A DNA stretch of 64,000 bases from Trematomus loennbergii (GCA_012861695.1 JAAOOA010000614.1:137001-201000); one strand, 5' to 3'. Shown: positions 10,962 through 22,343, counted from the stretch's first letter. Notes: generated by a model from the letters alone, not told the origin. A program made the numbers and translations.

Positions 10962-11135
10962 TAAATGCTTTTGATGATATTGGACTGTCAACTATTTTTT
11001 GTTTTGTTTATGAAATGTTGAAGTGACCAACTGACTGTATTTTATTTTTTTCTGTCTGAGATAGGAAGTCTCATTTTGTTATTATAATGTCCATGTTTTG
11101 TGTCTGTAGCCTGTACAATAAATAAAAAACAAAAC

Positions 11136-11450
11136 ACTACGACTGACTGCCACAGCTCTCAGCTGCATCACAGGAAGTAACTGCTCATTAGGCTAGAAAC
11201 GAAAAACATGACAGGAAACAAAACAGAAAATCTTTTCCACTCTTCTGTAAAATCCTATATGTCTGTTAGAAAGTTACTTACTAACTAAATGTGGCTTTGC
11301 ATTTTCAGCTTACGATATATAGTTTATGGAAGAATGAAAGAGCCTGCAGTCAGTGGGTAACATCACTGATCTGTTGTGATTCCCCAGAGAGAGAAACACC
11401 TCCCTGTGTTTACTACAATACTGCTGAACCAGCAGAGACCCCTTACTGAC
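11136..11450. other. Spacer between L1 and the NLR locus
   Basis: About 315 bp of AT-rich sequence. It would be the region downstream of the last visible LRR exon on the minus strand. No PRY-SPRY (B30.2) exon, common at the end of fish NLR genes, is visible here or in the L1 region. Confidence 0.5.
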
Positions 11451-11621
11451 CTGAGAGTCTCCAGTCTGCAGTCTGGACTCTCCAGAAGATCTCTCAGCAG
11501 CTTCACTCCTGAATCCTGCAGATCGTTCCTACTCAGGTCCAGATCTCTCAGATGGATGTTGGACTTCAGAGCTGAGATCAGAGCAGAACAGCTGATCTCT
11601 GACAAACTGCAGTCCTCCAGT
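11451..11621 (-). CDS. NLR LRR exon 1 (3'-most)
   Basis: A 171-bp exon (57 codons, symmetric phase) bounded by ttcag and gtcagt. It encodes one leucine-rich repeat pair: [20 protein letters not shown], then [19 protein letters not shown]. LRRs form the ligand-sensing arm of NLRs. It is the last recognisable exon before the L1, and no stop-containing terminal exon is identified. Confidence 0.85.
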
Positions 11622-11994
11622 CTGAATAAAGAACACATGAAGAGGATACAAATCTGTTTATGATCCAATCAGATGTTCAGGTTTATTAAGTGTAGCTCAA
11701 CATTCCTGTCTCCTAATCAATGAGCTTTTCCCTGAATTACAGTGACTGTCTTTCTGTTATTGTGGATCATCATAATATCAGCCTTCTGTTTATTATCTGT
11801 GAAAACATTGAAATCAATGGGAAGCAAGAAAAACATGTATGCTTCAGAGATCAATGTAAAACTAATATTAGTTCAGTTCATTTACTTTAACAACTAACAG
11901 TAGATATTCAACATATATATTTTAAGAAACAGTCAACTTTTATGACTGCAGACTAAATGTAGTACAAGAAAAATAAGTTTATGAACAAAGCGAC

Positions 11995-12299
11995 TGTGGC
12001 AGTGGGGTGTGGTTAGAGCGCCGGCTGCTGGAGGGATGGGGGTGGCTCCAGACAGCTGGACAAGGATCAGGTAACCAGGTGAACAGTAAAGCATGTCAGT
12101 AACCTGGTTCTTGTCTCTTGGTCTGGGTCCTGGGGGCAGAATGACTTGCCCCAAGAAAGCACTGGCAGCAGTGTTCTGTCTGTTTCATAAAGTATTGATG
12201 TATTGTTAGCAAGCTGTGGCCAGTCAATAAAGCTTTCTTTTAAGCAAGCCTTCCTCTCCTTCTGTCCTTTTTAACTGGGTGAGCAGGAAAACCCTCACA
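11995..12299. mobile_element. Solo LTR, copy 1
   Basis: A 305-bp element starting TGTGGCAGTG and ending CCTCACA, with an AATAAA signal near 12225. Near-matching flanks (gcgac before, acgac after) suggest a 5-bp target duplication. No internal retroviral sequence is attached, so it is a solo LTR left by recombination. It sits in an NLR intron and has a sister copy at 15792-16101 in the duplicated intron, so it was copied by segmental duplication, not by two insertions. Confidence 0.7.
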
Positions 12300-12395
12300 A
12301 CGACATATACACATGTATGATTGTTCAAGCATTAGGTTCAACTGTTAATGAAACACATGAGATCTCCAGCAGTAACAGAGAGTCAGTGAACTGAC

Positions 12396-12566
12396 CTGAG
12401 AGTCTCCAGTCTGCAGTCTGGACTCTCCAGAAGATCTCTCAGCAGCTCCACTCCTGAATCCTTCAGATTGTTGTGACTCAGGTCAAGATCTCTCAGATGG
12501 ATGTTAGACTTCAGAGCTGAGGCCAGAGCAGAACAGCTGATCTCTGACAAACTGCAGTACCTCAGT
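12396..12566 (-). CDS. NLR LRR exon 2
   Basis: A 171-bp LRR exon with ttcag acceptor and gtcagt donor. It encodes [20 protein letters not shown] and [19 protein letters not shown]. Its upstream intron (12589 onward) is nearly the same as those of exons 3 and 4, marking recent tandem duplication. The frame is intact. Confidence 0.88.
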
Positions 12567-13330
12567 CTGAATAAAGAACACATGATGTAACTTTAGAAAA
12601 CAATGTTCCTGTTTGAAATAACTCAAGGTTTAATAATCTGCTCAGAGCTGAAGAAGGTCAGAAAGTGGAAACTCCAAACAGGTTAAAAACTGTAAGATAC
12701 AGAAAGAGGAAAAGAGCTCTCATTAATATTAAAGACAACGTGCTTCTACTTCAATAAAACGAGGAGACTTCACATCTGAAGCTCTGCTCCATCTACACTA
12801 ACTCATGATGTGCAGCCAGACAAAGACAAACCACAGAAACTGATTCAACTCAAGATCACAACGTTTACAAAGATCACAATTCAGGATACATTTTAAATGT
12901 GAAGAAAAACATCCAGAATATGTATTTTAGGAACAGTGGAGTCATCAAATCACAGCTTCTTCAGAGTAAACTATTCAGTCAGTATGAGTGTCATGTAGCT
13001 TCAGGAACATGTTGGAAAAGCAACAACTGAACATACTTGTTAGTGTTGGATAGTTTTAATATAATTATTTTGTTATATTTTATATCATTTGTTAAAATCA
13101 TGATGAAGAATACAAGATGAATTTCAGCTGTTTAAAAGGTTCAGAGTGAATTCTGCAGTGAAGGTTTTTGTTGTTATATTTAAATGTAAAGATCAACATT
13201 GCATTATGCAACTCTTGCATTAAGATGCTCAGTGAGGATCAGAGTGATATCAGCCTGATGTCTGCAGCTCAGAGTCAACACAACTCTCACATATTCATCT
13301 CAGCACACAAGTCAAAGATGGAGAACTGAC

Positions 13331-13501
13331 CTGAGAGCCTTCAGTCTGCAGTCTGGACTCTCCAGAAGATCTCTCAGCAGCTCCACTCCTGAATCCTGCA
13401 GATCGTTGAGACTCAGGTCCAGATCTCTCAGATGGATGTTGGACTTCAGAGCTGAGGCCAGAGCAGAACAGCTGATCTCTGACAAATTGCAGTCCTCCAG
13501 T
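13331..13501 (-). CDS. NLR LRR exon 3
   Basis: A 171-bp LRR exon with the same splice sites. It encodes [20 protein letters not shown] and [19 protein letters not shown]. It lies 935 bp from exon 2 and 939 bp from exon 4. Differences from its sisters fall at variable LRR surface positions (DCN versus YCS; LND versus HNN), the positions expected to vary for ligand recognition. Confidence 0.88.
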
Positions 13502-14269
13502 CTGAATAAAGAACACATGATGTAACTTTAGAAAACAATGTTCCTGTTTGAAATAATTCAAGGTTTAATAATCTGCTCAGAGCTGAAGAAGGTTAGAAAG
13601 TGGAAACTCCAAACAGGTTAAAAACTGTAAGATACAGAAAGAGGAAAAGAGCTCTCATTAATATTAAAGACAACGTGCTTCTACTTCAATAAAACGAGGA
13701 GACTTCACATCTGAAGCTCTGCTCCATCTACACTAACTCATGATGTGCAGCCAGACAAATACAAACCACAGAAACTGATTCAACTCAAGAACACAACGTT
13801 TTCAAAGATCACAATTCAGGATGAATTTAAATGTGAAGAAAAACATCCAGAATATGTATTTTAGGAACAGTGGAGTCATCAAATCACAGCATCTTCAGAG
13901 TAAACTATTCAGTCAGTATCAGCATCATGTAGCTTCAGGAACATGTTGGAAACAGCAACAACTGAACATACTTGTTAGTGTTGGTTAGTTTTAATAGAAT
14001 TATTGAATTATTGTATTTGATATCATTTGTTAAAATCATGATGGAGAATACAAGATGAATTTCAGCTGTTTAAAAGGTTCAGAGTGAATTCTGCAGTGAA
14101 GGGTTTTTGTTGTTATATTTAAATGTAAAGATCAACATTGCATGATGCAACTCTAGCATTAAGATGCTCAGTGAGGATCAGAGTGATATCAGCCTGATGT
14201 CTGCAGCTCAGAGTCAACACAACTCTCACAGATTCATCTCAGCACACAAGTTACAGATGGAGAACTGAC

Positions 14270-14440
14270 CCGAGAGTCTCCAGTCTGCAGTCTGGACTCT
14301 CCAGAAGATCTCTCAGCAGCTCCACTCCTGAATCCAGCAGATCGTTGTTACTCAGGTCCAGATCTCTCAGATGGAGGTTGGACTTCAGAGCTGAGATCAG
14401 AGCAGAACAGCTGATCTCTGACAAACTGCAGAACCCCAGT
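14270..14440 (-). CDS. NLR LRR exon 4
   Basis: A 171-bp LRR exon encoding [20 protein letters not shown] and [19 protein letters not shown]. The acceptor is ttcag. The donor side reads TCTCGG before gtcagt rather than the TCTCAG of the sister exons, still a GT donor. The frame is intact. Confidence 0.88.
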
Positions 14441-15204
14441 CTGAATAAAGAACACATGAAGTAACTTTAGAAAACAATGTTCCCGTTTGAAATAATTCAA
14501 GGTTTAATAATCTGCTCAGAGCTGAAGAAGTTTAGAAAGTGGAAACTCCAAACAGGTTAAAAACTGTAAGATACAGAAAGAGGAAAATAACTCTCATTAA
14601 TATTAAAGACAACGTGCTTCTACTTCCATAAAATGAGGAGACTTCACATCTGAAGCTCTGCTCCATCTACACTAACTCATGATGTGCAGCCAGACAAATA
14701 CAAACCACAGAAACTGATTCAACTCAAGATCACAACTTTACAAAGATCACAATTCAGGATGAATTTTAAATGTGAAGAAAAACATCCAGAATATGTATTT
14801 TAGGAACAGTGGAGTCATCAAATCGCAGCATCTTCAGAGTAAACTATTCAGTCAGTATGAGTGTCATGTAGCTTCAGGAACATGTTGGAAACAGCAACAA
14901 CTGAACATACTTGTTAGCGTTGGATAGTTTTAATATAATTATTTTATTATATTTTATATAATTTGTTAAAATCATGATGGAGAATACAAGATGAATTTCA
15001 GCTGTTTAAAAGTTCAGAGTGAATTCTGCAGTGAAGGGTTTTTGTTGTTATATTTAAATGTAAAGATCAACATTGCATTATGCAACTCTAGCATTAAGAT
15101 GCTCAGTGAGGATCAGAGTGATATCAGCCTGATGTCTGCAGCTCAGAGTCAACACAATTCTCACAGATTCATCTCAGCACACAAGTTGCAGATGGAGAAC
15201 TGAC

Positions 15205-15375
15205 CTGAGAGTCTCCAGTCTGCAGTCTGGACTCTCCAGAAGATCTCTCAGCAGCTCCACTCCTGAATCCTGCAGAGCGTTGGCACTCAGGTCCAGATCT
15301 CTCAGATGGATGTTGGACTTCAGAGCTGAGATCAGAGCAGAACAGCTGATCTCTGACAAACTGCAGTACCTCAGA
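15205..15375 (-). CDS. NLR LRR exon 5
   Basis: A 171-bp LRR exon encoding [20 protein letters not shown] and [19 protein letters not shown]. Its upstream intron is of the second type (with 'gatgttcaggtttattaagtg' and a solo LTR), shared with exon 1 rather than with exons 2-4, so this exon plus intron belongs to a larger duplicated block. Confidence 0.88.
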
Positions 15376-15791
15376 CTGAATAAAGAAAACATGATGAGGA
15401 TGAAAATCTGTTTATAATCCAGTCAGATGTTCAGGTTTATTAAGTGTAGCTCAACATTCCTGTCTCCTAATCAATGAGCTTTTCCCTGAATTACAGTGAC
15501 TGTCATTCTGTTATTGTGGATCATCATAATACCAGCCTTCTGTTTATTATCTGTGAAAACATTGAAATCAATGGGAAGCAAGAAAAACATGTATGCTTCA
15601 GAGATCAATGTAAAACTAATATTAGTTCAGATGAACTTCTTTATTCAGATGTGACCATTTACTAAAGACAACATACATTTACTTTAACAACTAACAGTGG
15701 ATATCTAACATATATATTTGAAGAAACAGTCAACTTTTATGACTGCAGACTAAATGTAGTACAAGAAAAATAAGAATATGAACAAAAGGAC

Positions 15792-16101
15792 TGTGGCAGT
15801 GGGGTGTGGTTAGAGCGCCGGCTGATGGAGGGATGGGGGTGGCTCCAGACAGCTGGACAAGGATCAGGTAACCAGGTGAACAGTAAAGCATGTCAGTAAC
15901 CTGGTTCTTGTCTCTTGGTCTGGGTCCTGGGGGCAGAATGACTTGCCCCAAGAAAGCCTGTCACTGGCAGCAGTGTTCTGTCTGTTTCCTAAAGTATTGA
16001 TGTATTGTTTGCAAGCTGTGGCCAGTCAATAAAGCTTTCTTTTAAGCAAGCCTTCCTCTCCTTCTGTCCTTTTTAACTGGGTGAGCAGGAAAACCCTCAC
16101 A
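15792..16101. mobile_element. Solo LTR, copy 2
   Basis: A 310-bp sister of the LTR at 11995-12299, in the paralogous intron with the same flanks (acgacatat after it). Just past the flank the sequence jumps into the middle of an LRR exon (16110), whereas copy 1 continues into normal intron. This marks a deletion next to the LTR. Confidence 0.7.
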
Positions 16102-16109
16102 ACGACATA

Positions 16110-16189
16110 TATCTCTCAGATGGAAGTTGGACTTCAGAGCTGAGATCAGAGCAGAACAGCAGATCTCTGACAACCTGCAGCCCGACAGT
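16110..16189 (-). pseudogene. NLR LRR exon 6, truncated
   Basis: Only the first ~80 bp of an LRR exon remain (acceptor ttcag at 16190, then CTGTCGGGCTGCAGG..., up to the codons for LRD). The 3' half and donor are missing; the sequence runs directly into the flank of the solo LTR. A transcript using this exon would have no donor, so it would be skipped or abort the frame. Its upstream intron resembles those of exons 2-4. Confidence 0.8.
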
Positions 16190-16618
16190 CTGAATAAAGA
16201 AAACATGATGTAACTTTAGAAAACAATGTTCCTGTTTGAAATAACTCAATGTTTTAATAATCTGATCAGAGCTGAACAATGTTTTAACGTCAGCAATAAT
16301 GTAGAAACAAATCCCTGATCATCTCAAACTCTCTGCAGCAGTTTCTCTCATCAGATGTTTAACAACTCCTTCATCTCCCTCACAGCTCATCAGTACTGAC
16401 AGCATCTCCACTGACTCATGGAGCACAGAGTGAGTCTGTGGAAGCTCAAACACTCTCCGTCACACATTCACCTTCTCTGATCTTTGTTGTTCTTAAAGTT
16501 TGGATTCCATTTCCATTTGGAAATACAGAAAAAAATAAAAGCATTCAAATGTCTTCAGGCAAATTCTGAAAATCATAAATACAAACAGATCTGTATGAAC
16601 TGCAGTCAGTGAACTGAC

Positions 16619-16795
16619 CTGAGAGTCTCCAGTCTGCAGTTTGGCCTCTTTAGTCCAGAACTCAGCAGCTCCACTCCTGAATCCTGCATCTCTCTGTTGA
16701 GACTCAGGTCCAGATCTCTCAGGTGAGAGGGGTCAGACTTCAGAGCTGAGGCCACGACTTCACATTCAGTCTCTGAGAGTCCACAGTTAGAAAGT
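16619..16795 (-). CDS. NLR LRR exon 7 (first after NACHT)
   Basis: A 177-bp exon (59 codons, symmetric phase), acceptor tatag and donor gtcagt. It encodes [40 protein letters not shown] and [12 protein letters not shown]. It has the longer, slightly different form seen in the first LRR after the NACHT exon of fish NLRs, distinct from the 171-bp tandem exons. Confidence 0.85.
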
Positions 16796-17298
16796 CTATA
16801 ATGACACATATATCACAACTTGTGTTAGTATAAAAACAGAGAAAACATTTAATTAACTTACTGAATTTGAAATGGAACAACTTTTAACATATTATGTCGA
16901 ATTAATTTAATAATAGAGTTGTCTTTATTCATTGTCAGCCTGTCAGAAATTATTTTAAACTCTTAAGCATTGTGGTAAAAACAGATCTGATTTCATGTTT
17001 AAGAAACTGCAATGATATATTAATAACTGCTTTCACCGATAACTGTAAATACTGCTGTATGTTGTGATCACATGCTGCTCTGATAAAACCTCTAAAGTCC
17101 TTCATTTGTTTGACATGTCGCTCAAAATCATGTGAAGAAAAGAAATAAATGTTAAAATGTCACAATATATAAATAGAATAACTGGATCATTTAATTTTGC
17201 TCTCAAAGTATTTAACATGAAACATTTTATTGTGTTTATTTGAAGAAATAAACTTCTGATCCACATCAATTTATAAAGCTAATCACATCTGGACTTAC

Positions 17299-19191
17299 TT
17301 GGCCTTCCTGCAGTTCCTCACAGCTGGAATCAGTCTTCGTCCCCCCCCCCGTGATGTGTGGTACTTCTCCAGGTCCAACTCATCCAGAACCTCCTCTGAC
17401 ATCTGCAGCATGTAGGCCAGAGCAGAGCAGTGGATCACAGAGAGTTCCTTCTCTGATCTTTTCCCTGACTTCAGGAACTCTGTGATCTCCTGATGTACTG
17501 AGTGGTCCTTCATCTCTGTCAGACAGTGGAAGATGTTGATGCTCCTGTCAGGAGAGATTTCATCACTGCTCATCTCCTTCAGGTTCTTGATGGCTCTCTG
17601 GATGTCTGTGTGACCCAGCATGCCTCCTAACAGTCTCTGGATGATCTTTGGACGTTTGTCTGTGCGACCCAGCAGGTCTCCTAACAGTCTCTGGTTGGAC
17701 TCCAGAGAAGGCCGTGGAGAAAGCGGACAAACAGGTCCAGGTGGCCATTTTCACTTTGGAGAGATTTCTCCATGGCTCTCTTCAGGAAGACAGGCAGGGA
17801 TGGGTAATCCTGATCACTGTTTTTACTGATATCATGCCAGCTATCACTGTTATCATCACTGCTATCATTGCGTTCGTCCCCGTCTCTCTGCAGGAAGTCC
17901 TTCAGTACCGCTGTGTTCCTGTTGGTGTAACAGTGGAACAAGTAGACTGCAGCCAGAAACTCCTGAAGGCTCAGATGAACAAAGCAGTAGACTGTTTTCT
18001 GGAAGATCACTCTCTCTCTTTTAAAGATCTCTGTACAAACTCCTGAGTGCACCAAGGCCTCGGTGACACCAAGACCACAGCGCTGCAGGTCTTCTTGGTA
18101 GAACATGATGTGTCCTTTCTCCAGATGTTCAAACGCCAGCCTCCCCAGCTTCAGAAGAACCTCCCTGTCAGCCTCCGTCAGCTGCTGTGGACTCGTCTCA
18201 TGTCCCGCTTCATACTTCTGCTTCTTCCTCTTGGTCTGGACCAGCAGGAAGTGTGAATACATGTCAGTGAGGGTCTGGGGCAGCTCTCCTCTCTGGTCTG
18301 TAGTCAACATGTGGTCCAGAACTGCAGCAGTGATCCAGCAGAAGACTGGGATCAGACACATGATGTGGAGGCTCCTGGAGCTCTTGATGTGAGAGATGAT
18401 TCTGCTGGACAGGTCTTCATCACTCGATCTCCTCCTGAAGTACTCCTCCTTCTGGGCGTCAGTGAAGCCTCGTACTTCTGTTACCCTGTCCACACACTCA
18501 GGAGGGATCTGATTGGCCGCTGCAGGTCTGGAAGTTATCCAGACGAGAGCCGAGGGAAGCAGCTTCCCCCTGATGAGGTTTGTCAGCAGCACGTTGACTG
18601 AGGACTGCTGTGAGACATCAGACACAACCTCATTGTTTCTGAAGTCCAGAGAAAGTCTGCTTTCATCCAGGCCGTCAAAGATGAGCAGCACTTTGCAGAC
18701 AGCCAGCTGCTCTGCTGTGACCTTCTGTAAGGTTGGATGGAAAACATGGAGCAGCCTGAGAAGACTGTACTGCTCACCTTTGATCAGGTTCAGCTCCCTG
18801 AAGGAGAGCGGGATCACCAGACTGACATCTTGGTTTCCCAAACCCTCGGCCCAGTCCAGAGTGAACTTCTGCACTGAGAAGGTTTTTCCAACTCCAGCGA
18901 CTCCGTTGGTCAGGACCGCTCTGATGAGAGTCTGTTGGTCAGGTAAGGCTTTAAAGATGTCCTGGCACTTGATTGGAGTGTCATGGAGGGTCTCTTTCTT
19001 GGAAGCTGTCTCCAGCTGCCTCACCTCATGTTGGGTATTAACCTCTTCACTCTGGCCTTGTGTGATGTAGAGCTCAGTGAAGATCCTGTTGAGGAGGGTT
19101 TCACTTTGATCAGTTCCTTCAGTCACACGTTCACATCTCCTCCTCAGACTGAGCCTATGTTCATCTAAAACCTCCTGCAGACCACTATCTG
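17299..19191 (-). pseudogene. NLR FISNA-NACHT exon with a one-base frameshift
   Basis: A 1.89-kb exon, acceptor cttcag and donor gtaagt. In order: FISNA (VLDEHRLSLRRRCERVTEG, ...PIKCQDIFKALPDQQ), NACHT ATPase with Walker A GVAGVGKT (about 18904-18881) and Walker B LLIFDGLDE, then winged-helix/NACHT-associated sequence (VHLSLQEFLAAVYLF), and the linker ending [11 protein letters not shown]. Both nucleotide-binding motifs are intact, so oligomerisation chemistry would be kept. At 17708-17710 a run expected to be AAA (plus strand) is AA: the frame shifts after LFVRFLHGL, hits a stop at about 17683, and the correct continuation ([26 protein letters not shown]) lies in another frame. A C10 homopolymer at 17341-17350 lies in the same exon. 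Confidence 0.9.
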
Positions 19192-19587
19192 CTGAAGAGA
19201 AGGAAACATGAGAGAATCAGGAAAATGCTTTTGAGAATCTGAACAGTCAGGGTTTTAAATATCATGATTTTTGTAAAACATTTTAATGTCTATACTTTAC
19301 AACACAAAATCCTGGACATGAAGACTCCAGAAGGAACCACAAATACTAGTTGCCAGATATTTATACTATCATACGTAAATGTTATATAAGTGCTGGGCTA
19401 ATGTAGTAATGTCTGAGTAAAAGAAAGCGTTTTTTAGGGAAACACTGCTGTCCCACGTGAAATATTGTGTACACACTTTAAAACCAAAGCCTTGAAGAAG
19501 GGATCAGATGATACAGTGTTTCTATAGAAGAGTAGACACCCAGCACCCAGACAGCGGTAAAGAGGCTGCACGTGTTCGGCCTCTTAC

Positions 19588-19787
19588 TTTGTAAAATGCT
19601 CCATCTTTCTCCACACTGAGGACAGCAGGAGTCTCCTGATGGAGGAAGCTGCTCCCAGTATGAGGCGATGCACTGTCTGCAGAACCAGTGTCCACAGCTG
19701 GTAGAGACTGGATCCTTCAGGACGTCCTGACACAGAGCACAGCTGGACAGCTGCTGCTCCACAGGAACACCACTCTTCCTCTTCCCT
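19588..19787 (-). CDS. NLR RING-finger exon
   Basis: A 200-bp exon, acceptor ccacag and donor gtaaga. It encodes a C3HC4-type RING: CALCQDVLKDPVSTSCGHWF, then CRQC and CCPQC, with the usual spacing. RING exons upstream of FISNA are characteristic of one large fish NLR group. Phase: its first base completes the lysine codon started in the preceding exon (SDTK), and its last base joins CA of the next exon as threonine. The frame is intact. E3-ligase activity is possible but not demonstrable here. Confidence 0.85.
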
Positions 19788-20034
19788 CTGTGGAGATGAA
19801 CACATCCTTTACAGCACTTTACATTAGTGGAGCTGATTCTCACCAAAGGTACAACAATGTGGCAAATTCTAGTTTCATATTTAAATTATAATTAGATTAT
19901 ATTTCATCATGATAAGGTAGAGAGGTTAGTTATTCATATCATTAGGAAACCACACAGCTTTGTGTCTGGATTCATAACATCAGCTGAATTAATCTGGTAC
20001 ACTTTAGCACTTTGAACCCAATTTACATTGAATT

Positions 20035-20400
20035 TCCTGTGAATTAATGATATGATTTGAGTTAATGCTTCGTCAGGTCTGTCTGCAACACAACGAGCAA
20101 AATACTTTAAAATGTTTGTTTTCTGAATGGAGATTGGTTTGATTAAAGCTAGGCTAGGCTAACATTGTAGCTGATCCATCAACACTCAAAATAACTCCAT
20201 CCAGTCATAAGAACAGCAGCTATTATATTGTTAGCACCACAGACAGTCTCTGGTTTATACAGGTACATGAATAACCCTGATTTAATATGAGGTGCTGTAG
20301 AGCTCTGGGTGCTGATGTTCCCTCTTCTGATTGATCTCAGCATGTCAGTGACGACAGGAGCAGAATCTCAACACTGTTTTTGTAACAGAGCGTCACAAAC
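20035..20400. repeat. Diverged relic related to the hAT-like element
   Basis: Inside an NLR intron. Blocks such as 'ttaatgctt.gtcag/caag', 'atggagattgg' and 'gagctctg.gtgct' align in order with 7570-7830, the interior of the GC-rich hAT-like insertion in the L1. Ends are not recognisable. It is an older copy of the same family. Confidence 0.5.
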
Positions 20401-21086
20401 TTTACACTCAAGTTGTAACTTTTCAAGTTGTGTGAATACACGGGGGATATGAATGTTGCTTCTTCACTTCATTCGTGTTGCCAGGTACACATGTGTGTCT
20501 TTGTATTGACTCTACATGTAATCAGTTACATCTGCTAATGCTAAACACAACCAGCTCACCAGGTTATTACTATTATTAATAAACCTCTTCAAATACGTCT
20601 GAAAAAGATGCTGAGGTAGTCAACTCATTTGTTGGAAGATGTATATTGTTTCAAGTATTATTGTCATTTTAAGAACAGTCATAACACTGATACATTGATA
20701 ATATAATAGCATATTGAAATATCCTAAGTTGTCCTAATAACTGTCCTCTTCGTCCTTGTTGACTGAACTGTAATGCTTTTATTGGTGGCTTGTTATTACA
20801 ATTCATTTGTGAAGTTTGACATGTTTGTATTTGATTTGCTTAACCAGAGGTCCTACATGTGGAGAGAGAGTGTTATTTTACTGGAGTAGTTTACTTAGTT
20901 CTCTACTGCCTTTCTTTTTGTACTTTACTGCAAATCTTTACTCTAATCTACTGCATTTCTGTACTTCATTCTACAGAGTGTCTGTACTCTACTGCGCTCA
21001 TGTAATTATGAAAGAACAGTTTAGATTATACGATTATATATAAAATCTGAATCCTCTTGAGGTCAGGTTACAGTAGAAACTCTTAC

Positions 21087-21191
21087 TTTGTGTCTGAGGG
21101 TCCGGGTTCATCTCTGAAGTCTGGAGGTTCCTCTTCAGACCGGTCACTCTTCATAGACAGACAGCTGGGGACTGGAGACTCTGCTCTCCTT
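21087..21191 (-). CDS. NLR N-terminal repeat exon a
   Basis: A 105-bp exon between ccacag and gtaaga encoding RRAESPVPSCLSMKSDRS, then PPDFRDEPGPSDTK. This short motif, repeated in consecutive exons, is a signature of fish NLR N-termini; its role is not established. Phase matches the RING exon downstream. Confidence 0.82.
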
Positions 21192-21367
21192 CTGTGGAAA
21201 CAACACATGTTTTGCACATCATCAGTTCATTCAAAGAGCAGCTTTTGACTTCTGTCTGTTCACCTGATTAAAGATTGTTGGACTTGCTCTGAACTGAATC
21301 TAATGAATTACATTGCGTTACATAAAACTGGATCCTCTCCAGGTCAGGTCTCAGTAGAAACTCTTAC

Positions 21368-21460
21368 TTTGTGTCTGAGGGTCCAGGTTCATTACTGAAG
21401 TCTTTAGACCGGTCACTCTTAATTGAGTGCATGCCAGAATCAGGAGAAGCTGCTCTCAGT
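21368..21460 (-). CDS. NLR N-terminal repeat exon b
   Basis: A 93-bp exon encoding LRAASPDSGMHSIKSDRS and KDFSNEPGPSDTK, a shortened sister of exon a, with the same splice sites (ccacag, gtaaga) and the same phase, so adding or losing such exons keeps the frame. Surrounding introns are also related (ctcaggtcaggt, cagtagaaactc). Confidence 0.78.
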
Positions 21461-21902
21461 CTGTGGAAACAACACATATTGTACACATATTATTTAGTTC
21501 TTATAAAGAGCAGAGGTAATATTAACATGACACTTGATTGGCTAATCCTTCAATCTTCTTGCCTAGTTAGGTTTGCCTCCTTGATTTGACTTCTGTCTGT
21601 TCAACGGATGAAGATTTTTGGACTTGTGCTAAACGTTCTGTTTGTTAGTCGTGCTTCTTGGTTTCTGTCGTTACAGTTCAGTGAAAAGTTTTATGTTTGA
21701 AGTTGATTTACTTGACTTAAGTATATAAATTGTTATAGTTAAATTCAACTGCATTACTGTAATCTACTGTGTTTCTTTATTATACTCTACTGCAGTGTTT
21801 CTGTACTGTGTTCATGTAATTACTAATCAACAAGTTATATTATCAGATCATTTAATAACTGAATCCTCTTCAGGTCAGTTCACAGCAGAAACAGTGTCTT
21901 AC

Positions 21903-22053
<151 letters not shown>

Positions 22054-22343
22054 ATTACATTATGTTAATCCAAACCATCATAATGATAAACTTGGTTTCA
22101 AAACAAATCAGTCAGACTTCAGGCAGGATGCTCTCCATTTTGACTGCGCTGGGCTGTTACATGTTATGTAACTCTGATGAATCAGAAACCAGGAAATGGA
22201 TAAAAAAGTTCACAACATTTGAAGATGTCACTTTCGACTGCAGGAAATATATATATTTTAATTTACAGATTATTTTCTGACATATAGTATAACAGAGTAA
22301 ATGATTAATGTGTTAAAAAGCAGATCCTGGTGTTAACACTCAC

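Larger units (their letters stand above)
1007..11135 (+). mobile_element. L1-type LINE, broken by several insertions
   Basis: A plus-strand L1 retrotransposon relic. It holds ORF1 (1007-1741), a spacer, and ORF2 in five pieces: 2171-2461, about 5467-5946, 7107-7220, about 8039-9525 and 9603-10961. These cover endonuclease, linker, reverse transcriptase and the C-terminal cysteine-rich region. A 3' UTR ends near 11135 in an A-rich tail (aataaataaaaaac). The 5' part of ORF1 is short, so the copy is probably 5'-truncated. Gaps between the ORF2 pieces are other elements, described separately. Stops and frameshifts inside the pieces make it inactive. Confidence 0.85.

Noticed and set aside
11136..11450. 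PRY-SPRY (B30.2) terminal exon of the NLR
   Set aside because: Searched by eye for typical B30.2 blocks downstream of the last LRR exon and found none.
17563..19168. Plus-strand frames opposite the NACHT exon
   Set aside because: Shadow frames; the minus strand has domains, splice sites and intact motifs.
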